Origin: Oscillatoria princeps RMCB-10
GTDB taxonomy: Bacteria; Cyanobacteriota; Cyanobacteriia; Cyanobacteriales; Oscillatoriaceae
Reading direction: 5' to 3'
Assembly (NCBI GenBank): GCA_019359235.1
Contig: JAHHHT010000006.1
Span: forward strand, 124,001 to 188,000
Length of the DNA stretch: 64,000 nucleotides
This document shows positions 36,447 to 45,677 of the stretch, piece by piece. The notes beneath the pieces are model-generated. The model saw nothing but the letters and a program-made list of their open reading frames with translations. It was not told the DNA's origin and made no database searches. The stretch's first letter is position 1; each line of letters starts with the position of its first letter. Made by a program: the position numbers and the translations under genes.

Positions 36447-38084
36447 TTAATTCATCCCAGCCAGTTCGCGCAAGAAAGGCAGCACGAAAGTAATCGGCGC
36501 TCGCTCTTCAACTGTAACCCGCACAGTCGCCGTCGTTCCTGACGTAATTTTCGAGTCAGGTCCCTTAGAAGAAGACCACTTGTAGCCGCTAGGCGTGCGG
36601 GGGTCAGTTTCCAACTCAGCCGTAATTTCAATAGCCGCACCCGCCTCGCCGATGAGATTTTTCACCACCTGCGAATTGCCAATTGCAGCAACCGTTCCTT
36701 CTGGAGTCACCGGGAGAGGGGAAACGCCAGTCACTTTCCCGACAATCCCGCCGAATCGCTCTCGCTGTACCGTATCTGGAGTTATATGAATCGACATCTT
36801 CGGTTTAATCTGCTTGCCATCCTTAATCATAAAATAAGCCAGTGCTTGCCCCTTATGATCCTCACCTCCTACCCGCATATTGCCCAATCGACTCCCAGGC
36901 TGAACCACTTGTCCCAGAGCAGCACTGAATTCTAAAATGCAGCCCTCTTGAGCGCTTAAAATGCGGCTGTTACTGGAGATATCCCGCTCCAGCTTAGTAA
37001 TCCCTCGACTCACTTCTTGAATTTATTTCTGGCGCTGATTTGAAGTTTCCAGACTTTCTTGATCCAGGCGTTTTGCTTTAGTATCGAGTTCTTGCAATTG
37101 AGTTTCTATGTCCCTAATCGCGTTCTGGTTATCTAAATATTCGCGTTCAGTTTTGGCACGCTGCACTTCCAGCTCTTGCAACTGCGCCTGCATCTCGCCG
37201 ATTTTATTGACGCTCTCTTCGTAGGTTTGCTGAGTTTGAGCTTCAGTCAAATCCAGCTCTTTCAACTGAGTTTCCAGCTCAGCTATTTTCTGCATTCCCT
37301 CTTTGTATTCTTGCTCAACCTGTAAAAGCGAGTCTGTCGATATGCCTCCAGTTTCGGCCAGTTCGCGGCGTTTATGGAGTCTTTGTTCGAGCATGGGCAC
37401 TAGAGATTCTGCATCTTTTAAGCGTTGCTGCAGAGAGATTCGCTGTTGCGCGCTCGCTGTCAGTCCTTTCTCTTTCAGTGCGGGTGCGAAGGCTTGAGTT
37501 TCCTTTAAGCGCTGCTCCAGACTCAGACGCTGTTTTTCAATCGCACCGGCACTTTTTTCCTTGAGAACAGGAGTCAGCGATATAGCGTCTTGCAAGCGTT
37601 TTTGCAAACTCGCTTGCGTCGCCGCAATCGCGCTTTTTTCCAATTCCATCCGCTGCCCCGAAACCAGAGTTGCATCCCGCTCTTGTCTTTGCAACAGCTC
37701 CAGCTTTTCTTTAGCCAGCCTTAACTGTTCGAGCAGATCCACCGGCTCAACAGTGGCCAGCACTTCATCTTTCTTAACACACTGTCCGTTCCTGACATTT
37801 ATAGATTTTAACTGTCCGCCAATAGAAGATTGCAGCTCAACAACTTGACGGGGCTGCATAAAGATCCCCCGACCTTCCACAGTGATGGGAATGCGACCGG
37901 CAAAGCTCCATCCCAAACCGAGAATAGCCAAACCCCCAAAAACAGTTACAGCCAGCCAATCTTGAGGAGCGAGCACCTGCATCAGCTGGTCGAGACGCTC
38001 TGGCGAAGACAGGCGCTCTAGAGACGCCGGTCGGAAAATATTCCTTTTTGTGTCCTTGTTTTGGCTGTCTGGATTAAAACCCAT
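36447..38084 (-). pseudogene. HlyD-family NHLM bacteriocin secretion adaptor, interrupted by an in-frame TAA
   Basis: One reading frame split by a single TAA at 37023-37025. The upstream part starts at ATG 38084 (GTG 38102 is an alternative) and has a membrane anchor (about 40-65, WLAVTVFGGLAILGLGW), a biotinyl/lipoyl-like strand (RQVVELQSSIGGQL), and a long coiled coil ending SNQRQK. The part after the stop (188 codons, to 36447) continues with IQEVSRGITKLERDISS, the second lipoyl half ILSAQEGCILEF, and the beta-barrel domain. The frame is kept on both sides, so a CAA-to-TAA or similar point change explains it. Without read-through the adaptor loses its barrel and the export machine should fail. 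Confidence 0.8.
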
Positions 38085-38205
38085 TGTAGATTTCCGAGGC
38101 ACTTAGCACTCATTTTTTATTAGAGTACCCAATTTAGCCGCAAAAATCAAGGAAGTTTTCCAAAAAGTTCCGGTGCCGAGCCAAGGGATTTCCTGGAATC
38201 AGCAG

Positions 38206-38338
38206 TATAGCAGTAGCCACTTAGGTTAGGACGTAGGACAGGCGTCTCGCCTGTCCCAGAGATGTTGAGGGGCCAGAAACCCGGTTTCTTTGAGAAACCG
38301 GGTTTCTACCTTTTCACAACTCGAATAGAAACGCTATA
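38206..38338. repeat. TATAGC-family MITE-like element in the 415-bp gap upstream of the HlyD gene
   Basis: The left end TATAGCAGTAGCCACTTAGG matches the MITE at 33417; the right end is AGAAACGCTATA. It contains the GTAGGACAGGCG palindrome (38233-38256) and an AGAAACCCGGTTTCT hairpin (38275-38307). It looks like a composite of three repeat families. The remaining gap to 38499 shows no gene. Confidence 0.65.
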
Positions 38339-38499
38339 ACCTCACAATTATATCCCGAAATGTCTGCTGCCGACAGTCTCTTAACAAAATTTAACAAATT
38401 TTTCACAACCTGTGGCGCGAGCCTCAGCTGAAGGAAAGCTGCAAGCCGGCGGGTGCGCACCCGCCGGTCGCGCCTCAACCTACCGCAGCCCACAGCCGG

Positions 38500-39303
38500 T
38501 TACTGTGGAGCTGCTTGCCTGACTTGCTCCACCTCCAACCCCAATATCTGGGCTACTTCCCCCACACTAAAGCCGCGCTCTAGCAGCCTGGGCACAGCTT
38601 CTAACTTGGCCTGTAGCCGGCCTTCTTGCTTGCCTTCTTCCAAGGCTTCCTGCCTGATTCCTTGATACAGCCTTGACTGTTTAAACTCCTCTAATCCCAA
38701 CATCTGTTGTACCTCCTGGGGACTTAATTTTGAAAATTTATACAGCAGGACAGTCTGTATCAATTCTAGAATGTCTCGCTGGCTGGCGTCACTCTCAAGT
38801 TCCTGCTGCACTTGGGAGATTAGCCGGCGAGCCCGGTCAACAGCGGTGGCTTCCGCCTCTACAATTAATTGCACAATTCCCAGTCCCACCGACCGGTCAG
38901 CTTCTGGCCCTAACTCATCCAGGTACAAGCGCTGCACTCGCCGACTCGCCAGCAACTCCTCATAGGGGCCGGTGTCGCTTGACTCCACACTCCTTTTGGG
39001 ATAGAGTACAGCAGCACGCCAGCGGTCTACCCCTCTGTTTTGGCGCAGGTAAAGGAAGATTTCCGAAAAAAAGCGCCGGTAGAAGTCACTGTCAAGTTGA
39101 AACTGGACTTCCACGAAGTAAACCGGCAAGCCCTCAGTGCCGGCAACCGGCACAAACACGCCATCAATTCGGAAAGCCGTTTGCTTGATTTCAACGGAGG
39201 CGAATTCATAGGCACCGGCCTGGGCAGCCGGCTGGCCAATCAGTTCAAAGAAGCTGCCCGGTAAAGTCTGGAACAGTCGATAAAAAATTGAGTCAGTTTT
39301 CAC
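38500..39303 (-). CDS. Rpn family (DUF2887) recombination-promoting nuclease/putative transposase-like protein
   Basis: 267 aa, GTG start (KTDSIFYRLFQTLPGSFFEL, the standard opening of the family). The PD-(D/E)XK core is recognisable: FRIDGVFVP and PVYFVEVQFQLDSDFY with the E-x-Q motif, then RRFFSEIFLYLRQN. The C-terminal third is helical with EEGKQEGRLQAKLEAVPRLL and ends in a helix-turn-helix-like segment (FSVGEVAQILGLEVEQV). Such proteins are abundant and multicopy in filamentous cyanobacteria; E. coli relatives promote recA-independent recombination. No mobile element ends were found around it. Confidence 0.85.
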   Translation of the reverse strand: MKTDSIFYRLFQTLPGSFFELIGQPAAQAGAYEFASVEIKQTAFRIDGVFVPVAGTEGLPVYFVEVQFQLDSDFYRRFFSEIFLYLRQNRGVDRWRAAVLYPKRSVESSDTGPYEELLASRRVQRLYLDELGPEADRSVGLGIVQLIVEAEATAVDRARRLISQVQQELESDASQRDILELIQTVLLYKFSKLSPQEVQQMLGLEEFKQSRLYQGIRQEALEEGKQEGRLQAKLEAVPRLLERGFSVGEVAQILGLEVEQVRQAAPQ

Positions 39304-39534
39304 AATACATTCCTGAACTATCTACGCTCACTTTTTCCATCGTTACAAGGTTTCACGCCCGTCTATCTCTCTTGATTATTTTACTCACGGCGAACCTGCG
39401 GTAAGCAGTCCAAGGGCGGCTACAATCCCCAGGGTATATGCGCGAAAACGGGAGACTCCCTCCCTGATGTGCCGGTTCTGTCATAAAATCATAACATTAA
39501 GGGTATTTTCAGCCCTCACTAACCACAGACCGCA

Positions 39535-40845
39535 ATGACCTATTACATCTCGCCCCGCTTTCTTGACAAAATTGCCGTTCACATCACCAAAAACTTCCTG
39601 GACTTGCCAGGATTGCGCGTTCCCCTGATCCTCGGCATTCACGGGCGCAAAGGAGAGGGCAAATCTTTTCAGTGCGAGCTCATCTTCCAGAAAATGGGAG
39701 TCGAAGTGGTTCACATGTCCGCCGGCGAACTGGAAAGTCCGGATGCCGGCGATCCCGCACGCCTGATCCGCCTGCGCTACCGGGAAGCTGCCGAACTGAT
39801 TAAAGTGCGCGGCAAAATGTCCGTGCTGATGATTAACGACTTGGATGCCGGTGCGGGGCGGTTCGACGCCACCACGCAATACACCGTCAACACCCAGCTG
39901 GTGAATGGCACGCTAATGAATATTGCCGACAACCCCACCAACGTGCAACTCCCCGGCAGTTATGACGCAACCCCCATCCACCGCGTCCCCATTCTCGTCA
40001 CCGGCAATGACTTTTCCACCCTCTACGAACCCCTGATTCGCGACGGGCGGATGGAAAAATTCTACTGGGAACCCGACCGCGAAGATAAAATAGGCATTAT
40101 CGCCGGCATTTTTGCCCCAGACGGACTCTCTGCCAGCGAAATTGAACAGCTCGTCGATACTTTCCCCCATCAGGCGATTGACTTTTTCGGCGCACTGCGT
40201 TCCCGCATTTACGATGAACAAATCCGCCAGTTTATCTACCAAGTGGGGATTGACAAAGTATCATTTCGTGTGGTAAAGAGCGCCGACGGGCCGCCAACAT
40301 TTCCCAAGCCGAATTTCAGTTTGTCTCGCTTAGTGGAATTTGGCAATTTGATGGTTCGGGAACAGGATCGCGTGCGGGAAATGGGGCTAGCCCGACAGTA
40401 CAATCAAGTGCTGCGAGCGGGCGGTCAAAGCGCTGAGCAAAGCAGTGCGCCCAGCACTCAAGTAGCGCCGCAGTCAGGCGCGGGCAATGGTTCTGCCGGT
40501 CAGCTCACCCCCAACCCCGCAAAGGCAGGGGGGAGTAATGGTAACGCACCTCGTTCGCGACTGAGCGCCGAGGTGCAGCAGCAGGTGCAGCAGCTTGTCA
40601 GCGGCGGTTACCGGATAGGCGTCGAGTATGTGGATGAGCGCCGGTTCCGGACTAATTCTTGGAACAGTTGCGCGACGATAGCTGCCGGTCAGGAGTCGGA
40701 AGTGATCGCCGCTCTGGAACAGTGCCTGAGCGAGCACAGCGGCGAGTACGTGCGCTTAATTGGCATCGAACCCAAAGCCAAGCGGCGGGTTGTGGAGACG
40801 ATTGTCCAAAGACCGAATGGCTATAGCACTAGCCAAATTGGTTAG
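39535..40845 (+). CDS. rca: Rubisco activase, cyanobacterial type with RbcS-like C-terminal domain
   Basis: 436 aa. AAA+ core (about 1-290): P-loop [16 protein letters not shown], Walker [15 protein letters not shown], and the [17 protein letters not shown] sensor region, typical of Rca. After a Gln/Ser/Gly-rich linker (about 300-342) comes a domain like the small Rubisco subunit (about 343-430: [32 protein letters not shown]). This RbcS-like domain also occurs in CcmM and binds Rubisco, so the protein is expected to be recruited into carboxysomes and to remove inhibitory sugar phosphates. The rbc operon is 22 kb upstream. Confidence 0.95.
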   Translation: MTYYISPRFLDKIAVHITKNFLDLPGLRVPLILGIHGRKGEGKSFQCELIFQKMGVEVVHMSAGELESPDAGDPARLIRLRYREAAELIKVRGKMSVLMINDLDAGAGRFDATTQYTVNTQLVNGTLMNIADNPTNVQLPGSYDATPIHRVPILVTGNDFSTLYEPLIRDGRMEKFYWEPDREDKIGIIAGIFAPDGLSASEIEQLVDTFPHQAIDFFGALRSRIYDEQIRQFIYQVGIDKVSFRVVKSADGPPTFPKPNFSLSRLVEFGNLMVREQDRVREMGLARQYNQVLRAGGQSAEQSSAPSTQVAPQSGAGNGSAGQLTPNPAKAGGSNGNAPRSRLSAEVQQQVQQLVSGGYRIGVEYVDERRFRTNSWNSCATIAAGQESEVIAALEQCLSEHSGEYVRLIGIEPKAKRRVVETIVQRPNGYSTSQIG

Positions 40846-40873
40846 GACATTAGACATTCTGCGGACATACCCC

Positions 40874-40898
40874 GCAGGACAGGCGTCTCGCCTGTCCC
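40874..40898. repeat. GGACAGGCGTCTCGCCTGTCC palindrome downstream of rca
   Basis: A perfect hairpin, GGACAGGCG TCT CGCCTGTCC, between convergent genes. Member of the family listed at 29421. Confidence 0.75.
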
Positions 40899-40938
40899 AA
40901 AGCCAAAGCGCGGATATTTCAGCTTGTTCCGTTTGGCC

Positions 40939-41526
40939 TCAAAGAGCGGCGTTCCCAGCGTCCGCCTGGGAAGCCGGTGGAAAGGGAAACTCGGCGCAGA
41001 TGTCCCACCGGCTTCCATTGTGAGTGAGCAGCGTCAGCTCGCCGGCCATAAAGTTATATTCCAAGGGCCGGTCCCTAAATTCTGCCCACGCGGCCTTGAA
41101 GTTTTGCTTGCTCAAGTCTTTGGAGGCAGCGGTCATGTGGGGAGAGTAGGGGCGTCCCTTCGACTTGGGGTCTGTAATGCTCAGTTCGGTTTCCAGGTGC
41201 GCCATTAACTCGGCTTGCAGGGTGAGCAGTGCCGGTGATTTGAGGACATTTATATAGATGACGCGGGGGGGAAAGGCTGCAAACCCGGAGAGGAGCACCG
41301 GCACCGGCGCACGAGGTTGAGCAAAAACACTCAGGCACTCTCCCAGCGCCGGCAGTCTGTCAGGAGGCCACTGAAACGGCGGCTGCAGGGTAATGTGGGG
41401 GGGAGACTTGAGCGCGGCGCGGCTGCTGTAGGTGTCGGCAAAGTGCTGCTTGATGCCGGTGACGCGATCTTGAAAGTCCTGCGGCGGCAGGAGGGCGATC
41501 AACAAGAGGCGGCTAGACATGTTCAT
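40939..41526 (-). CDS. 2'-5' RNA ligase / 2H phosphoesterase family protein
   Basis: 195 aa. Two H-x-T motifs define the 2H fold: SPPHITLQPPF (about 40-50) and YSPHMTAAS (about 132-140). Members act on 2',3'-cyclic or 2'-5' phosphodiester bonds in RNA or nucleotides; the substrate here is unknown. The last residues (ASQADAGNAAL) are encoded in repeat-like sequence. Oriented toward rca (convergent). Confidence 0.88.
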   Translation of the reverse strand: MNMSSRLLLIALLPPQDFQDRVTGIKQHFADTYSSRAALKSPPHITLQPPFQWPPDRLPALGECLSVFAQPRAPVPVLLSGFAAFPPRVIYINVLKSPALLTLQAELMAHLETELSITDPKSKGRPYSPHMTAASKDLSKQNFKAAWAEFRDRPLEYNFMAGELTLLTHNGSRWDICAEFPFPPASQADAGNAAL

Positions 41527-41596
41527 AGGCTGGTATCTTAAGGGAGAGGGGAAAGTCCCCCACCTAAAATCTAAAATCTAAACTCCAAAAGCGGTT

Positions 41597-41863
41597 ATGC
41601 CTTGGTTTGTCAAGATTGAAGAGGGCATCGTCGATAAGCCGGCCTTTGACGAGCATGTGCCGGCGCACAAAGCCTATGTCCGCGAGCTGATTGCCAAGGG
41701 CCACAAGGCGCGCACCGGCTACTGGGCGCAGGGGGGCGGCGGCATGTTGCTGTTCGAGGCGGCGTCCCTAGCAGAGGCCCAGGATATCGTGGCCCAAGAC
41801 CCGCTGGTAAAAAATGGCTGCGTAAAATATCAACTTTTTGAGTGGCGAGTTGTTGCGGAATAA
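41597..41863 (+). CDS. YciI family protein
   Basis: 88 aa. Small ferredoxin-like fold of the YciI type: MPWFVKIEEGIVDK, HVPAHKAYVRELIAKG with the conserved His, and AEAQDIVAQDPLVKNG. No biochemical role is established for most members. It lies just before the SRP RNA gene. Confidence 0.88.
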   Translation: MPWFVKIEEGIVDKPAFDEHVPAHKAYVRELIAKGHKARTGYWAQGGGGMLLFEAASLAEAQDIVAQDPLVKNGCVKYQLFEWRVVAE

Positions 41864-41883
41864 AAAAACTGTGCTATATTAAG

Positions 41884-41982
41884 AGTGGCTCGGATCTACG
41901 CGATTTCAACGCCCAAACCTTGTCAGGACCGGAAGGTAGCAGCAATACGGGATGCTTGGGATAGGCGTGGCCTCCGGGTCAC
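41884..41982 (+). ncRNA. ffs: Signal recognition particle RNA (small bacterial type)
   Basis: The universally conserved apical domain is present: GTCAGGACCGGAAGGTAGCA at about 41923-41942, the Ffh-binding GGAA tetraloop hairpin. The ends pair (AGTGGCTCGGA with TCCGGGTCACT), giving a ~99-nt rod typical of 4.5S-like SRP RNA. A run of nine or more T follows and should terminate transcription. Confidence 0.95.
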
Positions 41983-42077
41983 TTTTTTTTTACGCCCTGA
42001 GGCCGGTGGGCAATTGGCCAGCTTTCCTCGTATGCTGGAATCAATAGATACTTGTGTCTCAAGGAGCCTCGGTTGCA

Positions 42078-42443
42078 ATGGCTGGTTTAGGAGATATTGT
42101 TCAAAAAGCTTTTTACCTGGGCGTTGGGCTAGCTTCCTTAGCGGGTGAGAAAGCCGGCAGCACACTGGCGCAACTGCGAACCCAAGCGCAAAAGCTGGCA
42201 GATGAGATGGTGGCGCGGGGTGAAATGACGGCAGAAGAAGGCCGCAAGTTCGTTGACGATATGATCGCCCGCGCCCAACAGCCTCAGGCTGAGCCGCAAA
42301 AGGAGGAAACCCGCGCTGAGCCCCGTCGCATTGAGATCCTCGATGAGGAAGAGCCCTCAAAGTCAGAGGGGAAAAATGTGGACAACCTTCGCCAACAGGT
42401 AGAAGCGCTGCAGGACGAACTGCGCCGGCTGCAGCGGGATTAG
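42078..42443 (+). CDS. Phasin-like helical protein
   Basis: 121 aa from ATG 42078, with AAGGAG 11 bases upstream; a GTG at 42054 is in frame but would overlap this site. The N-terminal half is an amphipathic helix (GDIVQKAFYLGVGLASLAGE, then KLADEMVARGEMTAEEGRKF) like phasin-family/PhaI-type granule proteins. An acidic Pro/Glu linker and a short coiled coil (VDNLRQQVEALQDELRRLQ) end it. It may coat polyhydroxyalkanoate granules or act as a scaffold; no pha genes are in the window. Confidence 0.75.
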   Translation: MAGLGDIVQKAFYLGVGLASLAGEKAGSTLAQLRTQAQKLADEMVARGEMTAEEGRKFVDDMIARAQQPQAEPQKEETRAEPRRIEILDEEEPSKSEGKNVDNLRQQVEALQDELRRLQRD

Positions 42444-42649
42444 GATTGCCGCACGAGCTCGCCAAGATGCCGGTGGCAAAAAACAGGCCGGCAAGTTCCC
42501 CCTCTGTGGGGGACAGGCTCTGTGAAGATATGTAACGATCCACCTAGCCCAGTCAGCGCTCACAATGGATATAGAGGTGCTGGGGAGCCCACTCAGGTGG
42601 GCGCTACCGCACCTTCTCGCAGTCTTTCAAGAGCAACCGTCAGATCCCA

Positions 42650-43090
42650 ATGGAAGAGTGGCAAAAAAGTTTCTTTGAGATGCTGGAAACAGCATCTCGC
42701 GAGGTAGAGCAGTTTTTCCAAGAAGTGACTGAAGAAGTTATCGAAGTGGTAGACTCGCTCTTCGAGCTCTCTGAAGAAATCACAGAACAAGTGCAAATCA
42801 CCCTGGTAACAGAGCTTGACCAGTTTTTTAATCAGCTCGTCGAGCCGGTGATTGATGTTTATCTAGAAATCGAACAATTTGAAACGGCTTCCCCGCCGGA
42901 GCAGTTCGTCAGCTATGTGGAGCCACAACTGGACAAAAATCCTGTCTGTATGGGCTGCCGGCACTACCACGGTTATGTCTATGGGGGCAATTTGCTTGTC
43001 TGCGGCATGCACCCCTACGGTTGGGAGGGGGAGAGTTGCCCCGACTGGGAATCCCACTATCCGGATGACTGTCCAGACAATCCATTTTAA
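42650..43090 (+). CDS. Conserved cyanobacterial protein with acidic helix and C-terminal Cys-rich motif
   Basis: 146 aa. Residues 1-90 are very acidic helices (EVTEEVIEVVDSLFELSEEI). The C-terminus has a four-Cys pattern, CMGCRHYHG ... LLVCGMHPYGW ... ESCPDWE, that could bind iron or zinc. I recognise the arrangement as conserved in cyanobacteria but not its function. No signal peptide. Confidence 0.8.
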   Translation: MEEWQKSFFEMLETASREVEQFFQEVTEEVIEVVDSLFELSEEITEQVQITLVTELDQFFNQLVEPVIDVYLEIEQFETASPPEQFVSYVEPQLDKNPVCMGCRHYHGYVYGGNLLVCGMHPYGWEGESCPDWESHYPDDCPDNPF

Positions 43091-43239
43091 CCTGGAGATG
43101 GCAACCGCAGCAGAAAGTGTCTGCCGGCTTCCTGCCTTTAATGCTGGTGCCGGCGCGGCTTCACTCATCTTGTGAGTGGGGGCGGTTAATAATGGACGGC
43201 TGAATTCTTAAGGTTTTTTTTAGGAATAACATCTAACTG

Positions 43240-43390
43240 TGCGGCGGAAATCTGCTAGAGTTAGAGGAGAGTTAACCTGTGGGCTTCGGAGCGCATAAAA
43301 TCTATCTTTAGAGGCGAGGCGGTTTCAACCCCACAGGGTAAATGGGTATTGGTTTTACTAGCGCCAGCAATCATCCTGCTGGCGCTACAG
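43240..43390 (+). other. Possible structured RNA in the 388-bp leader region of the GH13 gene
   Basis: CCTGTGGG (43276-43283) pairs with CCCACAGG (43330-43337), and a perfect 10-bp stem AGCGCCAGCA/TGCTGGCGCT (43360-43386) follows. The second has no T run, so it is not a standard terminator. The layout suggests a structured 5' leader or small RNA. I match it to no known riboswitch. Confidence 0.35.
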
Positions 43391-43478
43391 TAAGAGCGGG
43401 GTTGCATTAAATTTCAATGACTTTCCCCTGCAAGAGGGGAGCAAAAATAACAAAAGAAGCTAACAAAGGACTTTGGCA

Positions 43479-45332
43479 ATGAAACTTCTGCCTTTGAATA
43501 AACTTGGGGCGCGAGAAGTAGAACCTGGCACAATTGAATTTGGACTTTTACTGCCTTGGGTTTCCGCTAAGGACGGGAATAAGCTGCGGGTAAAAGTGAT
43601 CCACGAAGCCGATCAATTTCTGCAAGATATACAGCCAAGTGAGTTCGACCTCGCTCATTCAATAGACGAAGAATATGGGGATTATTGGTCAGCAAAAGTA
43701 GAGATAAATAGCCGGAATAAGCCGCACCACAAATCTGCATGGGGAAGTCCTGGAAGGTACGTCTACCGGTATTGCCTGAACAACCCCAATCACCCAGAAA
43801 TCGACTGGATTATCGACCCGTTTGCCAGAGAGTTTGGCACCGGCAAGCTGTCCGCCTTCACCCTGGGATATCAAGACTATGTGTGGAGCGATAGCGAAAA
43901 GGTTTGGAAAACTCCTGCCTTGAACGAGCTGGTCATGTACGAATTGATGATTAGCGAGTTCGGCGGAGATATCGAAAAGGCAATTGAGCGGCTGGATTAT
44001 CTGGCGGATCTGGGAATTAACTGCATTGAGGTGATGCCGGTTTCCAACGTTGCCATGACCGTAGACTGGGGCTTTTTGCCCATTGGCTACTTTGGTGTAG
44101 ATGAGCGATTTGGCAAGAGGAAAGATTTCCAAAAATTCATTGACGCGGCGCACCAAAGAAAGATTGCCGTGATATTGGATGCTGTTTACGGTCACACCGG
44201 CGACAGTTTTCCCTACAGCTACGTTTACAGGAAACTGGGTTACACTCAGAACCCATTCATGGGAGCCTTCGCCAAGGATTATTTTGGCGAAAGCACCGAC
44301 TTTAACCGCAAGTTCACCCAGGACTTTTTCTTCACAGTCAACTCCCACTGGCTCGACTGCTATCACGTCGATGGCTTCCGCTACGACTGCGTGCCCAATT
44401 ACTGGGACGGCGCTGCGGGAAAAGGCTACGCTAACCTGACTTACAGTACCTACCAAACGGTCAAAGAAAAGAAGGACGCCGGCGGACACTGGCAGAAGTT
44501 CTTTAACAGCGGTGCTATCCATCTCATTCAGTGTGCTGAGCAGTTGGAAGCGCCACAGGAAATCCTGTGGAGTACCTATAGCAACTGTACCTGGCAAAAC
44601 GAGACACTGGGAGCGGCTAAGGCGGTCGCTTATGGAGATCGCGCTCGCGTCACCGATCTCGGCTTTCGTTTCGGTCTTGACGGCTATCCGGCAGAAGTCA
44701 CAGCCAACAATGACAAAATCGCCAAAACCGCGCTGCAATATATTGAGAATCACGACCACTCCCGCTTTGTTTGCAACTTCGGCACGATTAGTCGCGATAA
44801 CGATATATTGCGAGAGGGCAATCGCGACCTGTGGTACAAAGTCCAGCCGTACTTGATAGCCATGCTCGCCGGCAAAGGAATTCCCATGCTTTGGCAAGGT
44901 CAGGAGTTGGGTGAAAACTATTACATTCCGGAGGCTGGTTTTGGGCGGGTGATGCTGTTCCGCCCTGTCCGCTGGGACTATTTCTACGATTCGATTGGCA
45001 AGAGCGTGATTTCCTTAGTGCGCACGCTGATTAAACTGCGCCGCGAACAGCCCCAGTTCCAGTATGGCAATTATTTCTTCTACAACCACTATGACCGTTA
45101 CCAGTCCAAGAACGTCCTGCTTTTCTCTCGCCAACACGGCAACAGCTTCAGCCTGGTAGCTCTCAACTTTGGCGATTCGGAACAGTGGGTGCCGTTCTGG
45201 TTCCCAATTAGTGGCTATTATCAGGAAGAACTGCACGGAATAGATAACTTGCCCAATGTCCCAAGTGATTCTGAATACTGGTTGAAGCTCCCCAGCAACT
45301 ACGGAAGTATCTGGACGGTGAAAACCGCTTAG
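43479..45332 (+). CDS. GH13 alpha-amylase family glycosyl hydrolase (branching/trehalohydrolase-like)
   Basis: 617 aa from ATG 43479 (TTG 43473 is the other option). An N-terminal carbohydrate-module-like part (about 1-125) precedes the (beta/alpha)8 barrel: conserved region I VILDAVYGHTG, region II VDGFRYDCV with the Asp nucleophile, the acid/base Glu probably in HLIQCAEQLEAP, and region IV ENHDHSRF. GIPMLWQGQELGENYY follows, as in malto-oligosyltrehalose trehalohydrolase and branching enzymes. It acts on alpha-1,4-glucans in the cytoplasm (no signal peptide). The exact bond specificity is not clear. Monocistronic, with a long leader and a downstream hairpin. Confidence 0.88.
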   Translation: MKLLPLNKLGAREVEPGTIEFGLLLPWVSAKDGNKLRVKVIHEADQFLQDIQPSEFDLAHSIDEEYGDYWSAKVEINSRNKPHHKSAWGSPGRYVYRYCLNNPNHPEIDWIIDPFAREFGTGKLSAFTLGYQDYVWSDSEKVWKTPALNELVMYELMISEFGGDIEKAIERLDYLADLGINCIEVMPVSNVAMTVDWGFLPIGYFGVDERFGKRKDFQKFIDAAHQRKIAVILDAVYGHTGDSFPYSYVYRKLGYTQNPFMGAFAKDYFGESTDFNRKFTQDFFFTVNSHWLDCYHVDGFRYDCVPNYWDGAAGKGYANLTYSTYQTVKEKKDAGGHWQKFFNSGAIHLIQCAEQLEAPQEILWSTYSNCTWQNETLGAAKAVAYGDRARVTDLGFRFGLDGYPAEVTANNDKIAKTALQYIENHDHSRFVCNFGTISRDNDILREGNRDLWYKVQPYLIAMLAGKGIPMLWQGQELGENYYIPEAGFGRVMLFRPVRWDYFYDSIGKSVISLVRTLIKLRREQPQFQYGNYFFYNHYDRYQSKNVLLFSRQHGNSFSLVALNFGDSEQWVPFWFPISGYYQEELHGIDNLPNVPSDSEYWLKLPSNYGSIWTVKTA

Positions 45333-45353
45333 AGAACAGTTTGGCGATCTCGC

Positions 45354-45389
45354 AGCGGACACGGGGAGCGCTCTCCTCGTGTCCGCGCT
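45354..45389 (+). terminator. Strong hairpin downstream of the GH13 gene
   Basis: AGCGGACACGGGGAG and CTCCTCGTGTCCGCGCT form a long stem 20 bp after the stop. No T run follows, so it may stabilise the mRNA end rather than terminate. The rest of the 345-bp gap has a CGTTCCCAGGCGGAGCCTGG palindrome (45492-45516) and no gene. Confidence 0.5.
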
Positions 45390-45677
45390 GTTCCAATAGG
45401 TGTGGTTCCTTCTGGTGTTTGCAAGAGGGCGTCGCTGCGTGGGCTCAACCCCACCCCCAACCCCCTCCCCGTTCACGGCTCATCATTGACTCGTTCCCAG
45501 GCGGAGCCTGGGAATGTCCTCTGGTCGGCTCTGCCGGCAGTGACAGCCCTTGCAAATTATATGCGTAACAACTTATCAGCTAGAATCGATACTCCTGTCA
45601 AGGCAATCAAAAATTAGCTGAGGTGAAAAATCTTTATAATAAGTTTTGCTAGATAACAGGGGTGATGATTGGCTGCC

